Positions 43,739 through 51,828 of a stretch of DNA of 64,000 nt are shown here, one piece after another. A program made the position numbers and the translations under genes. Numbering within the stretch: position 1 is the stretch's first letter; the number at the start of each line of letters is the position of its first letter. The notes under the pieces were generated by a model. That model ran no database searches and was not told where the DNA came from. It worked only from the letters and a program-made list of their open reading frames with translations. The stretch is from PNON01 sp963757065 (lineage in GTDB: Bacteria; Chloroflexota; Anaerolineae; Anaerolineales; Anaerolineaceae): NCBI GenBank assembly GCA_963757065.1, contig CAVWQC010000001.1, forward strand, positions 1 to 64,000, in the 5' to 3' direction.

Positions 43739-45379
43739 TTAGTTGGTTTTTTTCGTTCTTTCCACTTTTGGTTCTTTTGTGGGTTTTTCACGCCCTTCCA
43801 ATTCCTGGCGGATACTTCCCCATCCCATTCCTGATTCGCGCATTTCAAAGATCTCATCTACAGATTTGCCGAATTCATCTGAAAGCTGATACGCCAGATC
43901 GATCTCGCCAAAGCCATTATTCTTGCAGAACCAGCCCATGATCACATCGTATGTAGTTCCATATCTTTCAGCAAGGGTAACGGCATGCGGTTGTTCAGAT
44001 TCACTACCACATATCCCGGTCGTCCTTCCTTCCGGTGTTGGTGTTCCTACTGGAAGGGTTGGCTCCAGAGTCCCATCGCTGACAGTCGCTGTGGAATCTT
44101 CTGCTGGAGAAGGAGTAAGTGTTTCGTCTTCAGTTTCTTCTTCCGTATCTGCAATAATGATATCCTTTTCATTTTTCGCATTGACGATCTTGTCTGCATT
44201 CCAGGTGCCATCTTCATTAATATGGAACCAGATTCTGACAACTGAATCGACTTCAGGTTTGCCATTTACTTTTGTGTCTGGCAAAACAGTTACCTGTGAT
44301 GATCCTACAGTCCAAACTGAATCATTAATGGCAGTTACCGTTCCCGTAAAAACTTTGTTCGAATGCTTTGCGTTTCCGGGGACGATCAGATCTGCCACCT
44401 GATTACCTTCAGCATCAAAGTGTCCGATCACATGGACAGTTGAATCCACTTCCGGCAGGTTTACGGCTTTTGTATCATCAGTTACAACAATATTTGTTCC
44501 ATCGAGACTGAGGCCACCTTCTTGTGTGGATACTATGCTGCCAGTATAGTTGAAACTATAAAGTGGTTCTTGAGGTGAACCAGCAATGTTGGTAAGGGTC
44601 ATTTGACCGGTGGTCAAGTCTACCAAGCCGGAAGGGTTTTCTACCAATACATTGCCATGTAACACAGATACAATGGACTGCTCATTATCCAGTGCATACA
44701 CCTGGAATTCGGTACCATGAACTGAAACCAAACCGCCTGGAGTTCGTACGTGATAGTAACTGATTGAACCCTTAAGTGGTGTGACAGTATTGGTAATTCC
44801 ACCACTCATTGTCGAGACTAATAACTCAAGCGTGCCGTTTCGTTTCCATGAGAGTTTGTCGATGGAAATTTGTGTATCCGGGTCCATAGCAATTACGGAT
44901 CCATCTGGAAGCGAAATCTCTGCAGTCGAATCTGCATAAGATCGGAGTGTGCTGCCTTCTTTAACCCTGGTATTGTTCTCTCCGATTGTCCAGTCGCCAT
45001 TGGCTGTCTTTACAGCCACCACCCCTTGAATATTATCCAATGATGCAGCAGTGACAGGTTGAGCCGTCCAGAATATGAAGGCTCCGGCAGTAATAGTAAC
45101 AATGAAGAGCAATGCTACTACCATACTCAAGATAGCCCATTGCCATTTTTGATTTTTTGTAGATTTTTGTGTATTCAAAGATATCCTCACTTTTTGAAAT
45201 TGTTTTCGCGCAGCCTCATGTGAAAGGGTAGGACTGGCGTTTTGCTGGACATTACTTGCCAGCATGATCAATTCTCCAATGTCTGTCATCTCGGCAGGCA
45301 ATTCCTGGAGAATCTCAGCCACAGGTTTACCTGATTCCATTTCAGATAGTTTTTCATGTAGCAGCTGATCTTTATTCAT
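43739..45379 (-). CDS. FecR-domain membrane protein, probable anti-sigma partner
   Basis: 546 residues from the ATG at 45379, three bases after the sigma-factor stop and with AAGGAA before it. A cytoplasmic N-terminus of about 80 residues, a transmembrane helix (about 82-105, AILSMVVALLFIVTITAGAFIFW) and a FecR domain (about 120-235: STLRSYADSTAEISLPDGSVIAMDPDTQISIDKL, RTPGGLVSVHGTEFQVY). Then a DUF5666-like beta domain (about 300-400) and a Thr/Pro/Glu linker with a Cys-containing tail. Adjacent to an ECF sigma factor, so likely senses an envelope or surface signal and controls that sigma factor. Confidence 0.87.
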   Translation of the reverse strand: MNKDQLLHEKLSEMESGKPVAEILQELPAEMTDIGELIMLASNVQQNASPTLSHEAARKQFQKVRISLNTQKSTKNQKWQWAILSMVVALLFIVTITAGAFIFWTAQPVTAASLDNIQGVVAVKTANGDWTIGENNTRVKEGSTLRSYADSTAEISLPDGSVIAMDPDTQISIDKLSWKRNGTLELLVSTMSGGITNTVTPLKGSISYYHVRTPGGLVSVHGTEFQVYALDNEQSIVSVLHGNVLVENPSGLVDLTTGQMTLTNIAGSPQEPLYSFNYTGSIVSTQEGGLSLDGTNIVVTDDTKAVNLPEVDSTVHVIGHFDAEGNQVADLIVPGNAKHSNKVFTGTVTAINDSVWTVGSSQVTVLPDTKVNGKPEVDSVVRIWFHINEDGTWNADKIVNAKNEKDIIIADTEEETEDETLTPSPAEDSTATVSDGTLEPTLPVGTPTPEGRTTGICGSESEQPHAVTLAERYGTTYDVIMGWFCKNNGFGEIDLAYQLSDEFGKSVDEIFEMRESGMGWGSIRQELEGREKPTKEPKVERTKKTN

Positions 45380-45381
45380 TG

Positions 45382-45927
45382 TTATTCCTTCCATAACTTC
45401 ATTTTTTCTCTCAATACTTCCAACGCCCGGTACTGCATCCCTTTCACAGAGTCAATTGTTTTTCCGAGCGTTATTGCTGTTTCTTGGATCGAAAGCTGAG
45501 AGACAAACCTTAAAGCGATCAATTCGCGATATTCTTCAGGTAATTCCTTGATTTTCGATATGAGTTCATCCTGTATTTGAGTCTTATCATTCGTAGCTTC
45601 CGGACCTGGCGAGGAACTAATGAATTCTTCGGTGATTGGCTGTTCAGGTCGTGATTTAGTTTTTCGATAATGGTCAATCGATTGATGCCGGGCAATGGTA
45701 TACAGCCAGGAAGTAAAGCTGCCTGAATCAGGGTTGTACTTATGCAGCGAACGAATCATTTGAATAAAAACCTCCGAGGTCATATCTTCTGCGATATAGC
45801 GATCCCCGGTGCGATAATACAAGAATCTGAAAATGCCCTGGTAGTGAATATCATAAAGGCACGAAATAGCATATTCATCACCGTTCTTTGCAAGTGATAT
45901 CAATCGGTATTGTTCAGTATTTTGCAT
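45382..45927 (-). CDS. ECF-type RNA polymerase sigma factor
   Basis: 181 residues. Region 2: GIFRFLYYRTGDRYIAEDMTSEVFIQMIRSLHKY (about 30-63) and TSWLYTIARHQSIDHYRK. Region 4: LPEEYRELIALRFVSQLSIQETAITLGKTIDSVKGMQYRALEVLREKM. No region 1 or 3. Translationally close to the FecR protein downstream. The target promoter motif was not identified in this window. Confidence 0.92.
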   Translation of the reverse strand: MQNTEQYRLISLAKNGDEYAISCLYDIHYQGIFRFLYYRTGDRYIAEDMTSEVFIQMIRSLHKYNPDSGSFTSWLYTIARHQSIDHYRKTKSRPEQPITEEFISSSPGPEATNDKTQIQDELISKIKELPEEYRELIALRFVSQLSIQETAITLGKTIDSVKGMQYRALEVLREKMKLWKE

Positions 45928-46321
45928 CGTAGACGTCTATAGCTTAAACGTAATATCTTTCAATAAGAGTCGCATATCTCACCAAGAAATACAATATGGT
46001 GATTTGAAGACAATAATCCAAGTTGAATTAATGGGGATGCACACTCACATCCTCATAATAGATACCATAAAAACCTAAAATCCTGATTAATGAGCCGATT
46101 GAATTTATTTCCCCAGGTACTTCACCTGGTGAAAAAACACAAATATTTGAAGGTACTTACCACCTTCCGATTATATTAAATAAAAAATGATGTTTCATTT
46201 CTGAGGAACACCAAAAATACACAAGGAATCACATTTAACTATATTCCATATCGCTTTTGGTAGTATTTGACCTTGTCTTTTTTACTAGCCAGCGAACTGC
46301 TTTTCGTACCACCAATGGTCG
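45928..46321. other. Intergenic region with two similar palindromes
   Basis: 394 AT-rich bases upstream of the sigma gene. Two inverted repeats lie close together: CCAGGT-ACTTC-ACCTGG (46113-46129) and GAAGGT...ACCTTC (46149-46167). Both contain AGGTACTT. They could be operator sites. On the minus strand, 46273-46305 reads DHWWYEKQFAG and a stop, which might be a piece of a GH1 C-terminus belonging to the relic beside it. No intact gene. Confidence 0.5.
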
Positions 46322-46528
46322 CTAGGTGACATCACCATTATCGTTATTGAAGACCCGGCCTGGAGTGTGGGATGAACGGTCCCGGATGCTTTCACCTTTG
46401 CCATCATCTTTTGCTGCTCTTTCGATCTGAAAGGAAGAAGTTGCTGTACCCCAAAAGAAATGATTTGAAAATTTATTAAAAGGCTTAACGTATATCCTCT
46501 GGTTGAATGAATAATTATTATGTTTCAT
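46322..46528 (-). pseudogene. 5' relic of a second GH1 beta-glucosidase
   Basis: Encodes PFNKFSNHFFWGTATSSFQIERAAKDDGKGESIRDRSSHTPGRVFNNDNGDV, nearly identical to residues 4-55 of the GH1 enzyme at 42184-43539, then stops. DNA similarity to 43376-43530 is high. The W of the IWDR motif is changed to R and the rest of the enzyme is gone. A partial gene duplication about 3 kb from its parent, on the same strand. Confidence 0.85.
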
Positions 46529-46587
46529 AGTTTCATTAAATTATAATCACCTGCCATGAAATAGTAGGTCAACAGATTTGTACGCCA

Positions 46588-47838
46588 TTATTGGGGTAAT
46601 CTTACCTCGATTGTAGTCCCCTTTCCCACCTGACTATTGGCAGAAATCGTACCACCATGTGCCTCTACAATGCTTTTCACTATGGTTAGTCCCAGCCCGG
46701 CGCCACCTGTGCCCCTGTTTCTGGATTGTTCCACCCGGTAAAATTGTTCAAACACATGAGGAAGATCCTCAGCAGCAATACCTTCTCCGGTATCTGAAAC
46801 GGAAATGATAACTGCGTTATCTATTCTTTTCGCACAAACATCTACACGTCCACCGTGAGGTGTGAACCGAATCGCATTGGATATGAGATTGTTTACCACG
46901 CGGTTGATCTGATGGATATCCATCCGAACAGAGTCAACATCATCCATCATACAGCCTTCCAGGACAATATCCTGGGCTGCAGCTGTCAGGTGGAAGCTTT
47001 CAATACTGTCTGATATTAGGTCGCTTAAGTTATTGGCCTGAATATTCAGTTTCATTCCACCAGCATCAATTTGAGAGAAAAGGAACAAGTCGTTGATCAA
47101 CTTGGATAGTTCTTCAATTTGGTGGCGCGAAGTATTGATATAACGATTTTTTGTTTCATCATCTTCAACCAATCCATCTGATAAAGCTTCCAGCATCGCC
47201 CGAATGGATGTAAGAGGTGTCCGAAGGTCGTGACTTACCCAGGCTATCAAGTTTTTCCTCAGGGCTTCTATCTTTGCCTGCTCCAACTTTGAAGATTCCA
47301 ACTCAGCAGCCATTTTATTGAATGATCTGGAAAGTTGAGCTAATTCATCTTTTCCATTTAACGGAACTCGCATTTGTAGGTCACCATCAGCAATCGAAAG
47401 AGCTGCATTATTTAGCACTTGGATCCTGGTAATCAGTGATTCTGAAAGATATAATCCGACGGGTACAGAAATTCCTACCGCAAAGATCAATAATATGGTC
47501 GCCAATTGGAGATCATGCGGGCTGGCAAACATTAACCTGGCAATGATCCAAATATTAATAAAAACCACAAGGGCTGAAATAATACTGCCGAGGATGATCG
47601 TTATTCTCATGGAAGGAATTTGAAATATCCAACCGAGACGGTAAGCTAAAAAGGTTAATAACACAGAAAATACGGCTGTTATAGACATTAACCTGAGCAT
47701 GACCGCAAACTCATTCATCGGGGGTCTCATCACAACATAAAACAAAACCAGCCCTAGAATAAGTGCAGGCAGTACATTAATTAGAATTCGAATCAGACTG
47801 GAAAAATTCTTGCGAGGTGATGATTCATTCTGGTTCAT
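46588..47838 (-). CDS. HAMP-type sensor histidine kinase
   Basis: 416 residues. About four hydrophobic segments in the first 145 residues, a HAMP domain (about 147-200, ITRIQVLNNAALSIADGDLQMRVPL), a HisKA motif with the phosphorylated His in WVSHDLRTPLTSIRAM (about 217), and a HATPase domain with NRVVNNLISNAIRFTPHGG (N box), DTGEGI (G1) and GTGGAGLGL. Overlaps the response-regulator gene by 14 bases. No large external sensor domain, so it may sense membrane or redox state. Same transcription unit as msrPQ. Confidence 0.92.
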   Translation of the reverse strand: MNQNESSPRKNFSSLIRILINVLPALILGLVLFYVVMRPPMNEFAVMLRLMSITAVFSVLLTFLAYRLGWIFQIPSMRITIILGSIISALVVFINIWIIARLMFASPHDLQLATILLIFAVGISVPVGLYLSESLITRIQVLNNAALSIADGDLQMRVPLNGKDELAQLSRSFNKMAAELESSKLEQAKIEALRKNLIAWVSHDLRTPLTSIRAMLEALSDGLVEDDETKNRYINTSRHQIEELSKLINDLFLFSQIDAGGMKLNIQANNLSDLISDSIESFHLTAAAQDIVLEGCMMDDVDSVRMDIHQINRVVNNLISNAIRFTPHGGRVDVCAKRIDNAVIISVSDTGEGIAAEDLPHVFEQFYRVEQSRNRGTGGAGLGLTIVKSIVEAHGGTISANSQVGKGTTIEVRLPQ

Positions 47839-48523
47839 AGCTAAATTTATATCCTACTCCCCAAACAGTGTGAAGAAATTTGACATTACCCGGATGTGTT
47901 TCCAGCTTTTCCCTGAGTCTCCGGATATGTACAGTCACAGTCTCCTGATCAATATAACTTGTTGTACCCCAAACCTGATCCAGCAATTGATCTCTAGTGA
48001 AAACCCGTTGCGGATTTCTTGCGAGGAATAATAATAGATCAAACTCCTTTGCTGTCAGGTTGATCGGGTTGGAATCTAATGTAATGATCCTTGAAACCGG
48101 GTTAATTGACAAGCCATCATAGTTAATTATTTCTTCATTCTCTTTCGGTTGAGTGGATCGAACCCGTCGTAAAACTGCTCGCACACGGCTAACCAACTCT
48201 TGTGGGCTAAACGGTTTCATCACATAATCATCAGCACCCATTTCGAGACCAGCAATCCTGTCCATCTCCTCAATTCGTGCTGTGAGTATAATAATCGGAA
48301 CCTCGCTGCGTTCCCTAAGCCAGCGGGTGACGCTCCATCCATCTTTTCCCGGGAGCATCAGGTCGAGGATTACCAACATGGGTAATCCTTTTTCCAATTC
48401 TTCCAACGCAATCTTTCCGTCAGAGTACAAAACTACATCATAACCAGCCCGGCGTAAATATAATCCGACAACTTCTGCCACATTTGGTTCATCTTCTATG
48501 ACGACGATCTGTTTTTCAATCAT
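47825..48523 (-). CDS. OmpR/PhoB family response regulator
   Basis: 232 residues. Receiver domain with EDEP, the phospho-acceptor Asp in LVILDLMLPGKDG (about 54), the Thr in ILTARIEEMD and the Lys in DDYVMKPFSPQEL. A winged-helix DNA-binding domain follows (about 130-230: LTAKEFDLLLFLARNPQRVFTRDQLLDQVWG). Starts on the stop of msrQ (ATGA). By analogy with HprSR (YedWV), which regulates msrPQ in E. coli, this pair probably controls the same repair operon. Confidence 0.93.
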   Translation of the reverse strand: MIEKQIVVIEDEPNVAEVVGLYLRRAGYDVVLYSDGKIALEELEKGLPMLVILDLMLPGKDGWSVTRWLRERSEVPIIILTARIEEMDRIAGLEMGADDYVMKPFSPQELVSRVRAVLRRVRSTQPKENEEIINYDGLSINPVSRIITLDSNPINLTAKEFDLLLFLARNPQRVFTRDQLLDQVWGTTSYIDQETVTVHIRRLREKLETHPGNVKFLHTVWGVGYKFSYEPE

Positions 48524-49236
48524 AAGTTTGATTTCTCTGGAGAAATATTCGATTTCATATTAATACTACGCATATTCAATTTCGACCGCAACTTAAATAA
48601 TCCTTTTTTTACAAAAGGTATACGAATTACCAGTAAGATCAATATGATTATTCCATAAATTACCGGTTTGATAATGTTTCCCCTTAGGCCAAATATATCT
48701 CCCTTCTGCGCAAGGGCATAATGAAAAACTATAAGGATTGAAACTGGATAAACCAGACTATGCAATCTTTTCCAATTCTTGCCCATCTTTCTCATCCACC
48801 ACTTGAAAGAGGTTAAACCCATCAAAAGCAATACAAGGAATGTGGCCAGCCCAAACAACAGGTAGGGTTTTTGAGAAAATGTCGTAATGATCCTGGGCAA
48901 AACCAGACCATAATCAACAACTGTGAAAATAATGAAGTGTATTCCAGCATAAAGCAACGCGTACAAACCCAATGGTTTGCGGAGGCGGGATACTATTGTG
49001 GTTCTAAACAGGATATTGATGGGTGTGCATGCAAGCATAATCACAAGTAAGGTGATGGCTGTCCGGCCAGTACGCTGGGTTGCGGCTTGAATAGGGTTGG
49101 CAGTTAGGTTAAATGTGAAATAATCATATACCAGTAGCGCTAATGGAATAAGCGACCCTATATGTGTTCCCCAGCGTAATATTTGCCATTCTATATCTTT
49201 TTGTGATTTTCTTTGCGTGTTCACGATGTTACTCAT
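48520..49236 (-). CDS. msrQ: MsrQ heme-binding membrane subunit
   Basis: 238 residues, six transmembrane segments. Ferric-reductase-like heme ligands are suggested by His in AGIHFIIF, KRLHSLVYP and IVFHYALAQKG. MsrQ passes electrons from the quinone pool or flavin to MsrP. The ATG at 49236 has AAGGT upstream; an in-frame ATG at 49269 is possible but lacks a good ribosome site. Lies directly after msrP and is coupled to the response regulator. Confidence 0.88.
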   Translation of the reverse strand: MSNIVNTQRKSQKDIEWQILRWGTHIGSLIPLALLVYDYFTFNLTANPIQAATQRTGRTAITLLVIMLACTPINILFRTTIVSRLRKPLGLYALLYAGIHFIIFTVVDYGLVLPRIITTFSQKPYLLFGLATFLVLLLMGLTSFKWWMRKMGKNWKRLHSLVYPVSILIVFHYALAQKGDIFGLRGNIIKPVIYGIIILILLVIRIPFVKKGLFKLRSKLNMRSINMKSNISPEKSNL

Positions 49237-49327
49237 AGGTATTACCTTAATTATTTTTCCTTCATCCAAATTCTCAATTAAATCTTTAAAGTAGTCAGGA
49301 TCTTTACAGCATTGTCCGTTTTTCCAG

Positions 49328-50300
49328 TTAATAATTCTCGATTAAATCCATACCTTCATATAATGGTGTTACTTGCTGGTCATATCCATTGAACATTAAA
49401 GTAGGAATCCGTCCAGTAGTACCAATAACCCTTTCAGTATCCTGCGACCACCGTGGATGAGACACATTTGGATTCACATTCGAATAGAATCCATACTCAT
49501 TTGGTCCGATCGTATTCCAAAGAGTAGCTGGCTGCTTATCCGTTATTATTATTCGAACGATGGATTTAATGCTTTTAAAACCATATTTCCAGGGAACAAC
49601 CAATCTCACAGGTGCACCATTTTGGGGTAATAATTGTTTTCCATATATACCGGTTGCTATTGTGGTAAGGCTATGCATTGCTTCGTCCATTCGTAATCCT
49701 TCTGTGTATGGCCAAGGATATCCGCCGCTTTTTTGTCCGGGCATCTCATCAGGTCGAAAAACCGTCTCAAAGGCCACAAATTTTGCATCACTGGTTGGTT
49801 CCACTTGATGCAATATATCAGAAAGGGAAAATCCATTCCAAGGGATAACCATTGACCAACCTTCCACGCATCGCATCCGGTAGATTCTTTCTTCCTGGGA
49901 GAATTCGCTCATAAGATCTTCCAACCCGAAAGTCATTGGCTTATTCACTAAACCGGATACTTCAACGCTCCATGGATCAGATTTGAATTTTGTGCTCAAT
50001 GATGCAACATATTCTTTATCAGTTGTAAACTCATAGTAATTGTTATAGTTGGTAATAAACTTATAATCTGTCGTTTTGTTCCCTAATTCGTCCATTAGAG
50101 ATCCATTAAGAAGAGAAGCACCATCCGTTGTTGGAACACCCTCCGAGGATGTCATCACTTTTGGGGTACAGGCAGCTAATGTAGCAGCTGCAACCATTGC
50201 CCCAGCTCTTCCTAAAAACCTTCTTCTAGACAGATAGTCTGCTTCAGATGTGATCTCTGAAGATAATATATTATTCGAAATTTACCTTTTTTACTATCAT
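49328..50300 (-). CDS. msrP: MsrP molybdopterin methionine-sulfoxide reductase, frameshift in Tat signal
   Basis: Reduces methionine sulfoxide in proteins outside the membrane. The domain is intact from the internal ATG at 50197: Mo-ligand Cys in YRMRCVEGWSMVIPWNG, then VPWKYGFKSIKSIVRI. Upstream in the same frame is a twin-arginine signal, DYLSRRRFLGRAGAM, with AATLAACTPK after it. That frame has no proper start, but ATG 50300 with GGAG upstream opens a frame (MIVKKVN) that joins it if one T is removed from the TTT run at 50278-50283. The intact protein would be about 323 residues. A SRRxFL motif in a truncated frame strongly suggests that the real gene includes it. Confidence 0.88.
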
Positions 50301-50314
50301 TCCATCTCCTCAAA

Positions 50315-50851
50315 TTAATGTTCTGCCAATAAAAATTGAATGGCTGCTTCTGTTTCCTTATAGCTGCCTTCACCGATATGTGTATATCTGATATGACCTT
50401 TTTTATCAATGAGGTATAGCGAAGGCCAATATCTATTATTGTATGCTCTCCATATTTTTCCATCATTGTCCTGTACAACCGGGTAGATGATTTCCCATTC
50501 TTTAACTGCTTCCATCAGGTTAACCAGGTCTCTTTCTCTTGCAAATTCCGGGTAATGATTACCGATAACAACCAATCCTTTGTCCCGATATGCTTTATCC
50601 CATTCCCTCAACGAGGGAATAACGTGTTGGCAATTAATTCAGCCATATGTCCACATATCCAGAAGGATGACTTTCCCTTTGAGATCAGCAAGTTTGATAG
50701 GACTGTCAACATTTATCCATGTGTCCGATTCCAACTCTGGCGCAGCACCAAGATCTGGCAGGCTTGTATTTAATGACGAATCAGATGTCGCCTTCAAAGT
50801 TGAACAAGCACTAATAGCAATTAATAATAAGAAACTCATCACAACTTTCAT
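50315..50851 (-). CDS. Thioredoxin-like lipoprotein, candidate selenoprotein (UxxC)
   Basis: 178 codons from ATG 50851 (AAGGA upstream) to 50315, with one in-frame TGA at 50639-50641 (codon 71). Signal peptide with lipobox AISAC (Cys about 16), then a TlpA/DipZ-like thioredoxin fold: KLADLKGKVILLDMWTYG, TGA, INCQHVIPSLREWDKAY, VIGNHYPEFARERD, WPSLYLIDKKGHIRYTHIGEG. In relatives the motif is WTYxCINC, so the TGA is exactly at the first redox Cys and the second Cys (codon 74) is kept. A hairpin ATTCCCTC-GTT-GAGGGAAT lies 26 nt downstream. Read as selenocysteine this gives UxxC. First gene of the msrPQ operon, fitting a role in reducing oxidised proteins at the membrane. Alternative: a single base error in TGC or TGT. 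Confidence 0.75.
50602..50641 (-). promoter_or_regulatory. Candidate bacterial SECIS element
   Basis: After the TGA, 26 nt lead to the apical loop of a perfect 8-bp stem ATTCCCTC / GAGGGAAT with loop GTT; two G-T pairs extend the base. Known bacterial SECIS hairpins lie within the reading frame, with the apical loop roughly 16-37 nt after the UGA and a G among the first loop bases; this one fits both rules. Confidence 0.6.
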
Positions 50852-51047
50852 TATCGCATCCTTGTTTGAATTATTCAGTAACTTATTTATACCCGGTGGA
50901 TATTAAGATATGCCGAACCAATTCTTTCAGAAGTATTAACAGATGTGCGAAATTGTTTTGAATCTTGTAATCTTTCTTTCCCGACTGCTTAAGGTTTCAT
51001 TTTCATAATAATTACATCTAAACAAAATATCTACAGGAGAAAAATAA

Positions 51048-51728
51048 ATGAAAAATCGAAATGCGTTATTCACAATATTTGTTGCTGGAATGGTCTTTTT
51101 GGCGGCTTGCAGCCCACAGACCACAGCCACCCCAGAGGTCATGATGGATAAACCCACCGAAGCTATGTTGGAAAAACCAACAGACATTATGATGGAAAAA
51201 ACCGAAGCGCCGATGATGGATGAAACCAAGCCGGCTGGGATGCAAGAAAATGAAACAAAAACCAGCGAAGATACAATGATGAAAGAAGTCCCTGCCTGGT
51301 TTTCAGTTCCATTAACAGATGTGAATTCAGGATCCGAGTACAACATAACAGATTACAACGGCAAAGTTGTCCTGGTGGAGACACTTGCAATGTGGTGCTC
51401 CAACTGCAAGAAGCAGCAGGGAGAAGTATCCAAATTGAAACAGGAATTGGGAGACAAGGTCACCTATATAGGTTTTGACATCGACCCCAATGAAAATATG
51501 GAAAATCTAAAGGAATACACCGCATCCAACAATTTCGATTGGGTCTATTCGGTGGTACCGGCGGAAGTGAGTAGTGAATTGGCTGCCCTTTATGGAAATC
51601 AATTCTTGAATCCGCCATCAACCCCCATGCTGATCATAGACAGCGAAGGCGAAGTACATCCCCTTCCGTTTGGGATTAAAAGCGCAGAGCAGTTGAAAGA
51701 ATTCCTGGCACCATTTTTAGGGATGTGA
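51048..51728 (+). CDS. TlpA-like thioredoxin lipoprotein with methionine-rich stalk
   Basis: 226 residues. Lipobox FLAAC (Cys about 21). Residues 30-80 are an unusual stalk with ten Met and repeated (M)MxKPTEA-like units rich in Glu, Lys, Pro and Thr. The thioredoxin domain has the redox motif WCSNC (Cys117 and Cys120) and the cis-Pro region PSTPMLIIDSEG. Next to CcdA, which would supply electrons from the cytosol. The cysteine motif aligns with the UxxC of the divergent lipoprotein gene. Confidence 0.88.
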   Translation: MKNRNALFTIFVAGMVFLAACSPQTTATPEVMMDKPTEAMLEKPTDIMMEKTEAPMMDETKPAGMQENETKTSEDTMMKEVPAWFSVPLTDVNSGSEYNITDYNGKVVLVETLAMWCSNCKKQQGEVSKLKQELGDKVTYIGFDIDPNENMENLKEYTASNNFDWVYSVVPAEVSSELAALYGNQFLNPPSTPMLIIDSEGEVHPLPFGIKSAEQLKEFLAPFLGM

Positions 51729-51751
51729 TCAAACCTGCACGATAAACCAGT

Positions 51752-51799
51752 CATCAGTACAGGATGGATACCTGGAAGGTAAATAATCCTGTACTGATG
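51752..51799. repeat. Long inverted repeat between the TlpA-like gene and ccdA
   Basis: 14-bp perfect arms CATCAGTACAGGAT / ATCCTGTACTGATG separated by 20 bases, with ATTGTTTC after. Likely an attenuator or partial terminator between the two genes, or an mRNA-stabilising structure. Confidence 0.55.
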
Positions 51800-51828
51800 A
51801 TTGTTTCAATCAACGAAATGAGAGTGAT

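Noticed and set aside
43923..44402. Ser/Val-rich plus-strand frame opposite the FecR gene
   Set aside because: Complement of the Thr/Glu-rich linker; low-complexity shadow.
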